Position numbers and translations under genes: made by a program
Notes under the pieces: model-generated
The model's database searches: none
What the model was told of the DNA's origin: nothing
Seen by the model: only the letters and a program-made list of their open reading frames with translations
Shown here: positions 57,889-64,000 of the stretch, piece after piece
Layout of the letters: each line of letters begins with the position of its first letter
Position numbering within the stretch: the first letter of the stretch is position 1
NCBI RefSeq assembly: GCF_001941825.1
Contig: NZ_CP019038.1
Span: 3,720,001-3,784,000, forward strand
Source of the DNA: Massilia putida
GTDB lineage: Bacteria > Pseudomonadota > Gammaproteobacteria > Burkholderiales > Burkholderiaceae_D
DNA length: 64,000 nucleotides
Reading direction: 5' to 3'

Positions 57889-58800
57889 CTAAAGCGATTC
57901 AATATACTGCACGGCTTGCTTGTAAGAATTTGCCAGAGATGAAAAATTCGGATTCTTCTCGCAGAGTTCTACCATATCCAAGGCCGAACTCTTGATCGAC
58001 TCTTTCATTGACGCAAACATATTTTTGATAGGGTTCGGAAGATTCTGTATCGTGCGCGAACTGATATTGCTTCTGATGATTTTCACACCATCTCTGCCAA
58101 TATTGGGGAAATTTAGTTCATGCAATCTTTCCTTATGAGTTATGAATAAGTCGGCACATTTAGTCATGTTTGCGTTATTCTGGGTATTGAGAAAAAGCAA
58201 CGCCATACACCAGTAGCAATAGATATCTCCGTTGTTTGCGCCTTGCTTGTAGTGATACAACGCTTCTTCAAGATTTTTTGGTGATCCTTCCCCCTCCTCA
58301 TACATGCGCCCTACGATGGCGAACGCAATCCGACCACCTAGCTTAATCGCTTGTTTGTATAGCCTTAATGCTTCTGCATGATCTTCTAGAGTGTCACCAT
58401 GCCCATAGTAATGTTGCTCCGCTTGTGACATAAGGTCGAGCCAAGCCGGCCTTTCCTTCTCATCAGGAACGTTAGTTGCTGGTCTAGGCGATACTTCACC
58501 TGTTGCCGCTCCAGGCGTAGCAAGGATCGCGCGTATAACGTCGTTTACTGGGGCGTTGAAGAACTCGCGGTTAGTTGATACTCGAAAGCCGCGTGATTCA
58601 AGCAAGGTATGCACAAATTGCTCTGCGGCTGAGCAGTCGTCGAAGAGTTGCTCGTATACCACAATGAACGGAGTGGGAAGACCCGTAACTCCCGAGAGTT
58701 CTTCGGCACGCTCTGATGGGGTGCGTGTAGTTTTCCCGACTTTGACAAGGCCGGGCATGGCGCTGTTGGCTAAGACGTATAGATAACCTTGATCAGGCAT
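57889..58800 (-). CDS. GIY-YIG (T5orf172-type) nuclease domain fused to Sel1 repeats
   Basis: The 303-residue protein starts with GYLYVLANSAMPGLVKVGKTTRTPSERAEEL...FIVVYEQLFDDCSAAEQFVHTLL, the T5orf172/MUG113 form of the GIY-YIG nuclease (about residues 4-95), with the Arg and Glu positions kept. From about 125 come Sel1-like helical repeats (HAEALRLYKQAIKLGG, NLEEALYHYKQGANNGD). The rest is helical. Nuclease plus protein-interaction repeats suggests a defence or competition factor. Activity is not shown. Confidence 0.8.
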   Translation of the reverse strand: MPDQGYLYVLANSAMPGLVKVGKTTRTPSERAEELSGVTGLPTPFIVVYEQLFDDCSAAEQFVHTLLESRGFRVSTNREFFNAPVNDVIRAILATPGAATGEVSPRPATNVPDEKERPAWLDLMSQAEQHYYGHGDTLEDHAEALRLYKQAIKLGGRIAFAIVGRMYEEGEGSPKNLEEALYHYKQGANNGDIYCYWCMALLFLNTQNNANMTKCADLFITHKERLHELNFPNIGRDGVKIIRSNISSRTIQNLPNPIKNMFASMKESIKSSALDMVELCEKNPNFSSLANSYKQAVQYIESL

Positions 58801-58915
58801 GTTATTCCTAGTTATAGAGACAGAAATCAGTTATCGCACTGATCTTTTGGGAGGATAAGAAGCCGCCAAACTCGGATTAGTCAGCCAGCGTCACCACAGC
58901 GGATTCGAGAAACAA

Positions 58916-59494
58916 TTATTGCACGCTCATCAAAAACCCCTTGATAAAGGCTGGCGGCAAAAACAAAACCCGATCCTCCCCCTGAACTTTTCCGCTAATT
59001 TTGAATTTAACCCCTGCGTCCTGATTTACCAACAAATACGCGCGATCCACATTTAAAGCTAGATGTTCGTAGTAATTACAACCATAGGCGTCGCAAGAAT
59101 CAACATCACGAGAAATTGAAATTAATTCCAGTTTTTTTCCATTCGAGTCATAGGCAGAATTATAAAATCTCCATTCTTTGCCATACGAATCTGCAACATA
59201 AATCTGGTAACGCGCGTCCTTATCGGAATCATCTTTCCATGCCCTGAGAAATAGTGACCTGTATGGCGAAGGAGACACGGACGCGTCCATTCCTTTGTAA
59301 GTCGTGTTCTTCTTAAAATCATCGTGATTTTTTTCCGTTCCCTGTGCAATTACGTTCGGGTCGGTAGGCAAGACACGTGGTGCTGGAGGAGTATATGCCG
59401 GTACGGTAACACAGGCGGTCAAGCAGGCGGCAAGAAGGGTAACAGCGAGAGGAGTGACAACGTGGTGGAACCGGTTTTTTGTAAAATACCTCAT
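58916..59494 (-). CDS. Hypothetical lipoprotein
   Basis: The 192-residue product has a lipoprotein signal with lipobox LTAC near residue 28, followed by a Pro-rich stretch and a beta-rich domain of unknown family (YQIYVADSYGKEWRFYNSAYDSNGKKLELISISRDVDSCDAYGCNYYEHLALNV) containing two nearby Cys. It is probably anchored in the outer membrane. It could be a surface or exclusion lipoprotein of the element; this is inference only. Confidence 0.75.
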   Translation of the reverse strand: MRYFTKNRFHHVVTPLAVTLLAACLTACVTVPAYTPPAPRVLPTDPNVIAQGTEKNHDDFKKNTTYKGMDASVSPSPYRSLFLRAWKDDSDKDARYQIYVADSYGKEWRFYNSAYDSNGKKLELISISRDVDSCDAYGCNYYEHLALNVDRAYLLVNQDAGVKFKISGKVQGEDRVLFLPPAFIKGFLMSVQ

Positions 59495-59580
59495 TTATTA
59501 TCTCCTAATTTTGACACAATCGTAATTTCAGAAATTGCCTAAAAGATAATATCACAAAAACCATAATGGTTAGCTACTTT

Positions 59581-60180
59581 TTAGTTTGCTTTTGCTGAAT
59601 AGCGAAATCCATGACGCTCATAACCGACCGCTAACCCAAGGCTTGCCATCCTGAGAAACATGGCGAACCCAGAGAGGTTCTGGAGGGACAGCATGAAGAC
59701 GCCGTTTTTCTTGCAGCGGCGCTCTTCGTTTAGACCAAGGGCCTTTTCATAAATTAGGACCAAGGGCGTTTGCAAAGGCAGTTGATTCGACACAGCAGCT
59801 ACTTTTTGGATTGAATGATTCCATGCATGCTCAAGTTGCTTATAGCCCCGATGGGATTCTTTGATCCGGCCTGCCGCGATCTGTTGTTCGACATCTTGCA
59901 TGGCTTTGTCAGCCCTTGCTTTAAACTCTTTACCGTTGGTCCGTTTTGTCTTGAACTCTGCGAATACTCCGGTTGCAAGGTGGATAAAATCAGGACGTGC
60001 CCAGAAGGGTTTACCTTCAACATCGAAAAAAACTTGACCAAACATGCTGTCGTAAGGAACAAATCCATACTTATAGAGTTCGAACGATGCTTTAGCCTCT
60101 GCGGCTGAATCATGCTTCTTGCCAGTTACTCCGATGAGCGGAGTCTTGAGGTTGTACTTGTCGATAATTTTAGATTTCAT
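59581..60180 (-). CDS. PD-(D/E)XK-like putative nuclease
   Basis: No named family is recognised in this 199-residue protein, but it carries an ordered set of nuclease-like residues: Glu28 in a helix (SAAEAKASFELYKYG), Pro63-Asp64 (WARPDFIHL) and Glu75-x-Lys77 (FAEFKTKR), matching E...PD...ExK of the PD-(D/E)XK fold. A Lys-rich middle could contact nucleic acid. It lies next to the iterons and helicase gene, so a replication or anti-invader role is possible. Confidence 0.6.
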   Translation of the reverse strand: MKSKIIDKYNLKTPLIGVTGKKHDSAAEAKASFELYKYGFVPYDSMFGQVFFDVEGKPFWARPDFIHLATGVFAEFKTKRTNGKEFKARADKAMQDVEQQIAAGRIKESHRGYKQLEHAWNHSIQKVAAVSNQLPLQTPLVLIYEKALGLNEERRCKKNGVFMLSLQNLSGFAMFLRMASLGLAVGYERHGFRYSAKAN

Positions 60181-60251
60181 GTTATGTCTCTCTTTACATT
60201 CTCAGCGCGAAAGGTTCGCACTTCGTAATTAATAATAGATGGCGCAACCAA

Positions 60252-60351
60252 TGCATTAAGTGCACTAGATCATAAGCCTTTGATTTTTAACTAATTTTTC
60301 TTGATCGAACATGCATCAGCGGTGCATTAGCTGTGCATTAACGATGCATTA
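60252..60351. repeat. TGCATTA iteron array, candidate replication origin
   Basis: TGCATTA-type 7-mers begin at 60312 (TGCATCA), 60323, 60334 and 60345, exactly 11 bases apart. Two more, TGCATTA at 60252 and TGCACTA at 60261, lie to the left in an AT-rich stretch. The last copy overlaps the helicase stop codon. Regular one-turn spacing is the hallmark of initiator-binding iterons. Confidence 0.65.
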
Positions 60352-61647
60352 GAAACTTTGGTGATGCGCCTTGAAGATGGACTCGATTTCGTTCTCGGTC
60401 AATGGCCCAGACCGTTTGAAGCCAGCGCGGGCGAAGATATAAATTTGTCCTTTGATACCATCAATGTTGCGGCGCTTAGTCTCGTATCCTGCCTTTGCAA
60501 CGGAGGATTTAATTAAGTCAACGGCGCTTGTTGGGATTCCTTGGTCGCGCAGATGGGCGTATAGTTCTTTAGGATGAAATGCCATCCCGCTTTTGTCTTC
60601 AATGAAGCTTGCCACAGCGTCGTCAAGCACGCTTGCGCTCATATCTACCATTGAGGTATGAGTTGCCGTTTTCTTGCAGGAGCCTCGCACAAAGTCTTTG
60701 AGATCGACCGACGCCAGCCATTGATATATGGCTTCGCGGTTTTGCTCCTTCCAGATAAGGAACTGCTCAAAAAATTGTGCAGTTTCATCGGCATCTGTAC
60801 GGTGTTTGCATGGGGCAGGGCAGTAAAAACGCCTGTCACCACGTTCGAGCCGAAGCGGTCGCGGATTGTTTGAGCAGATCATGATTCGTGCGTACACCTC
60901 TCGCTCGACCCGGTTTTGCTGTCCTTTAATCTCCACCTCAACCTCAGCACAAGTGATAGCTCGTTTCAGCTTTTCATAGGTGTCTTGGTGGCTTGGGGCA
61001 TCATCAAAACAGATCACCAAATTATCAGGCAGTACCTCTGAAAATTTCTCGAACACAGGCGTATAGGAGTTGCCCGACCAAACATACCGCTCGTCAAGTG
61101 CTGTTCTAATCAAAGACACGAGCGACGACTTTCCGCTACCTTGATCACCAGTCAGCAAGAGTGACCACTGTGGACGAAGTTCAGGATTCTGCACAATGTC
61201 AGCGGCAAATTCGACTACGGTTTTTTGCTCCTGAGCGTCTGGAAACAAGCGGTCTAGATAGTCTTGCAAGATTGCGGGCATCACGAACTCGGACGTACAG
61301 GCGGGCCGGTACTTGGTGTAAGTGTTAGCGAGCATTGCTCCCCGCTGGCTCCTGTACACCCGCTCATCTGTAGGTCGCATTCCTCGCCCAACCACCCTCG
61401 GTAGGCGCTCCATTACGCGAACTTGCAAACTACTCATGAATTCCGCGTACTCGTTGGCCTCAATGTACGCTTTGTTCAACCGGGCCCATGCCGGGAAGCC
61501 AAAGTCGATTTCCTTTAAGTGGTTGTAGTAACTGCTGGGTGCGTGCAGAAGAGAGATGCTGTTTGCACCCATGCTGAGAACATAACCTTCGTTCTTCAGG
61601 TAATTGGCGTACTGGTCGATGATTTCATTGGTTTGCTGTGGGGGCAT
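60349..61647 (-). CDS. SF3/D5-type primase-helicase-like ATPase
   Basis: The 432-residue protein has Walker A GDQGSGKSS at 167-175, Walker B VICFDD at 211-216, and a motif C-like MICSNNPRPLRLERGDRRFYC, as in DUF5906/phage-plasmid helicases. The N-terminal part lacks a recognisable primase active site. A C-terminal winged-helix-like region (FHPKELYAHLRDQGIPTSAVDLIKSSV) could bind DNA. It is last in an operon with two small genes and is adjacent to iterons, so it probably replicates the excised element. Confidence 0.85.
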   Translation of the reverse strand: MPPQQTNEIIDQYANYLKNEGYVLSMGANSISLLHAPSSYYNHLKEIDFGFPAWARLNKAYIEANEYAEFMSSLQVRVMERLPRVVGRGMRPTDERVYRSQRGAMLANTYTKYRPACTSEFVMPAILQDYLDRLFPDAQEQKTVVEFAADIVQNPELRPQWSLLLTGDQGSGKSSLVSLIRTALDERYVWSGNSYTPVFEKFSEVLPDNLVICFDDAPSHQDTYEKLKRAITCAEVEVEIKGQQNRVEREVYARIMICSNNPRPLRLERGDRRFYCPAPCKHRTDADETAQFFEQFLIWKEQNREAIYQWLASVDLKDFVRGSCKKTATHTSMVDMSASVLDDAVASFIEDKSGMAFHPKELYAHLRDQGIPTSAVDLIKSSVAKAGYETKRRNIDGIKGQIYIFARAGFKRSGPLTENEIESIFKAHHQSF

Positions 61648-61843
61648 TAGTGATTTCCTTGCTGGCGAGAGCGTTGTTGATGAGAGTATCGAGCAGAGTG
61701 CTCTTGTTCTGATTGGTTTTTTGCACTAGCTCGTGGAGAGCATCCCAAGTCGAACGCGGCAGATACAGGTAGGCTCGCTCAAGAACCACACCGTCTTTGC
61801 CAACTACTGTTTGTCGGCCTGAATTGTTCACACAGGGATTCAT
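61625..61843 (-). CDS. Small hypothetical protein, possible ribbon-helix-helix type
   Basis: The 72-residue protein (LERAYLYLPRSTWDALHELVQKTNQNKSTLLDTLINNALAS) has the strand-helix-helix arrangement of ribbon-helix-helix DNA-binding proteins. It overlaps the preceding gene by ATGA and the helicase by 23 nt. It might act as a copy-control repressor. Assignment by pattern only. Confidence 0.6.
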   Translation of the reverse strand: MNPCVNNSGRQTVVGKDGVVLERAYLYLPRSTWDALHELVQKTNQNKSTLLDTLINNALASKEITNAPTANQ

Positions 61844-62040
61844 GCTGCGCTCCTCAGAAAATTGGCAAGTCGCACCTTGTTCCAGGTGAGTCCGCTGGGA
61901 GTTGTCAATCCTGCGGTGTTTAGAGCAATGCAGATGGCGCGGAGAGTCAGAGTCTCTCGAAGAGGAGTAACGAGAGCCAAAATTTGGTCGTAGTAAGCGG
62001 GCGCACGAACACGGCCGCCGAACGTCGGTCGAACAGACAT
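61840..62040 (-). CDS. Small basic protein resembling a serine-recombinase 'recombinase' segment
   Basis: 66 residues from the ATG at 62040: RAPAYYDQILALVTPLRETLTLRAICIALNTAGLTTPSGLTWNKVRLANFLRSAA. This resembles the segment of large serine recombinases where G..T..G..W precedes a helix, but stands alone. It is first in the helicase operon behind a consensus promoter and may be a DNA-binding regulator. Confidence 0.6.
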   Translation of the reverse strand: MSVRPTFGGRVRAPAYYDQILALVTPLRETLTLRAICIALNTAGLTTPSGLTWNKVRLANFLRSAA

Positions 62041-62120
62041 AGGGAGTCCTTTACGAAAATATGAAGAGGGGAATTTATGGAGAAAACCACACACGAGAGC
62101 ATTGCACTCCCGACAATTGA

Positions 62121-62165
62121 ATTATAGCATCAGGTGACGATGTTGTCAAATTAGCCCACAACATC
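62121..62165 (-). promoter_or_regulatory. Consensus sigma-70 promoter with overlapping inverted repeat, helicase operon
   Basis: On the minus strand TTGACA (62144-62149) and TATAAT (62121-62126) are both perfect and spaced 17 bases. GATGTTGT (62139-62146) and ACAACATC (62158-62165) form an 8-base inverted repeat across the -35, a likely operator allowing a strong promoter to be kept silent in the integrated state. Confidence 0.8.
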
Positions 62166-62612
62166 ATTTCTGTGTCAAGAGATGATTTTTAAAATTTTGG
62201 GGGGAATCGATAATACAGTTGGTTAAGCAGCACGTTTGAAGTCATCCGCAGCCATGCAGCCTAAACAAATCGATTCTGAGCCTCGTACGCCGTGCTAGAA
62301 ACAGGTTTTGACCCATGTTTACCGGTGACGCGACCTTTGTTAGACGCATGGCACTGCCGAACAGATGGGAAATGTTTCCAAAATGAAATATTTGATGAGT
62401 ACAGCGCCAGCATGAGCTTTAAGAACCGTGATTCACTCTGTTCGCGCACGCTAGGCCGTTATGAAATGTTGCTGTACCTTGGGGTATCGGAAAGTTTTCC
62501 TACACCCCTAACCTATAGAACTCAGCCTTGAAGTTGTACTCTTGAGCAGACTAGTTCGATCTGGGTATCCTCAGCCTTAAGGACACCTTCGGCAAACATG
62601 ATTGGTATCAAC
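62166..62612. other. Non-coding stretch inside the element
   Basis: No gene can be supported in these 447 bases; the short open frames lack ribosome sites and protein-like composition. Confidence 0.5.
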
Positions 62613-63239
<627 letters not shown>

Positions 63240-63243
63240 GCGA

Positions 63244-63777
63244 TCACTGTACTACTTCAGCTTCCGCTGGAAAATTAGTTACCTTCATCGGAAACGCCCG
63301 TTTGCCCTCTAGAACTTCAAGTACCATCAGCCGAACGCGCTCTTGCTCCTCCTCGACTCTACCGTGCTTTGTTGGAGAGTATGTACCGTTCTTGATTTGC
63401 GTTTTACTGAACTCGTAACCGAAGCAAACGCCCATCGCGTACAAAAGGTCAACCAAAAGGTCCGTTCTTCTGACGTCCCAAGGGCCGGGCTCCATGCGCG
63501 TAGTATTGCCGAGATGGTCAAGATACTGTTGCCAAATCTCTAATACTGCCTTCTCTCGACGTTTTCGCGGCGAAAACTCAAGATCGATGCGATTTAAGGC
63601 TTCTACGTGAGCAAATGCAAGGGACGTGGCACGAGTAGCCATCAGCGTTTTAAAAATCGCCAGTTTGCGGCCTCGCTCTTCCTTTCGCTCATCCAAAAGT
63701 CGTGTCACCTGGACGGCGATGACGGGGCTCAGCAGAGTTGCGGATACCATCAGCACATCAGTTAGAGTCATTGACAT
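63244..63777 (-). CDS. Hypothetical protein with one N-terminal membrane segment
   Basis: The 177-residue protein opens with a hydrophobic segment (LTDVLMVSATLLSPVIAVQV) and continues as a charged helical cytosolic part (TRLLDERKEERGRKLAIFKTLMATRATSLAFAHVEALNRIDLEF, ..EIWQQYLDHL). It resembles small conserved membrane-anchored hypotheticals (DUF6680-like, weak recall). It is directly upstream of the TMEM175 homologue and probably co-transcribed with it, as the last gene before the right end. Confidence 0.6.
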   Translation of the reverse strand: MSMTLTDVLMVSATLLSPVIAVQVTRLLDERKEERGRKLAIFKTLMATRATSLAFAHVEALNRIDLEFSPRKRREKAVLEIWQQYLDHLGNTTRMEPGPWDVRRTDLLVDLLYAMGVCFGYEFSKTQIKNGTYSPTKHGRVEEEQERVRLMVLEVLEGKRAFPMKVTNFPAEAEVVQ

Positions 63778-63858
63778 CTCAGCGGTGTGATTTCGATAAG
63801 GGATAGTAGCGCAAGTTTGGATGAGAACAATAATTGGGGTGATACGAACGGACTAAAT

Positions 63859-63900
63859 TTTATGGGTTATTCGTATACTGGAGCTTGTTCCAATAGATGC
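63859..63900. other. Right attachment junction (TT core at 63885-63886)
   Basis: The arm TTATGGGTTATTC ends at 63872, then 12 bases (GTATACTGGAGC), then TT, then host sequence GTTCCAATAGATGCC. The left side mirrors this with 12 bases and GAACAACCCATTA. Confidence 0.85.
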
Positions 63901-64000
63901 CTACATAAATGAAACTGAGCACGTAGCTCATGAAGACCGGCCACAGCGGCAGCAGCACGTCGAACGTGGCGCCGTGCGGGACTTTGAGTTCCAGCACGAG
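63887..64000 (-). pseudogene. Chromosomal TMEM175/DUF1211 gene, 5' part (continues past window edge)
   Basis: The minus strand translates as LVLELKVPHG...LLPLWPVFMSYVLSFIYVGIYWN, 38 codons that match residues 22-59 of the element's own TMEM175 and end exactly at the element junction. The complementary 3' part is at 53617-54049. The start codon lies beyond the window. Confidence 0.9.

Noticed and set aside
62292..62531. Small plus-strand frame of 79 codons inside the element
   Set aside because: No ribosome site, and it lies in a stretch without coding character.

Overview
The window looks like the chromosome of a GC-rich betaproteobacterium of the Oxalobacteraceae (Massilia/Telluria/Duganella type). 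This is inferred from gene content: SSB ending in DDDIPF, UvrA, GTP-dependent PEP carboxykinase, RdgC, DinB, YgiQ, TonB-dependent receptors, secreted subtilases, and dispersed GGGGTCAGAGCCC hairpins. The chromosomal core is interrupted by two integrated regions that are visibly more AT-rich.

Positions 1-11.94 kb are a genomic island downstream of ssb. It has two overlapping tyrosine recombinase genes (the second runs off the left edge), an XRE regulator with palindromic operators, three cargo genes including a HAD-fold protein, a complete type I restriction-modification system (hsdM-hsdS-hsdR) and a stand-alone DUF3320-like gene. A 5' fragment of a second, diverged copy of the first integrase lies next to the ssb terminator. 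That terminator is duplicated at 2.5 kb, which suggests two related elements stacked at the same site.

Positions 11.95-53.6 kb are core chromosome. Divergent ssb/uvrA share a region with a LexA box. A predicted cyanophycin-type locus follows at 15.9-23.5 kb (exported cyanophycinase, TonB receptor, RpiR regulator, M14 deacylase, YfcC transporter). Then come a PQQ-propeller lipoprotein, a degenerate tRNA-Phe, a GH39 glycosidase with a LacI-type operator, pckG, a hydroxyacid dehydrogenase, a short asparaginase-like protein, catalase, rdgC, dinB with a LexA box, two paralogous subtilases, a TonB receptor, tRNA-Val and tRNA-Asp, an ABC exporter pair, a GGDEF protein, a cNMP-binding protein overlapping an AI-2E family permease, ygiQ, a DUF4404 protein and an M3 peptidase.

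Positions 54,050-63,886 are a complete integrative element of about 9.84 kb inserted in a chromosomal TMEM175/DUF1211 potassium-channel gene, whose two halves flank it. The element encodes a large serine recombinase, a second small serine recombinase, a SF3/primase-type helicase with an adjacent 11-bp iteron array, a GIY-YIG/Sel1 protein, a PD-(D/E)XK-like protein, a lipoprotein and, just inside its right end, an intact TMEM175 homologue that could replace the gene it destroys. The junctions share only a TT dinucleotide. The reconstructed attP has inverted arms placed symmetrically 12 nt either side of that TT. This self-complementing element is the most interesting object in the window.
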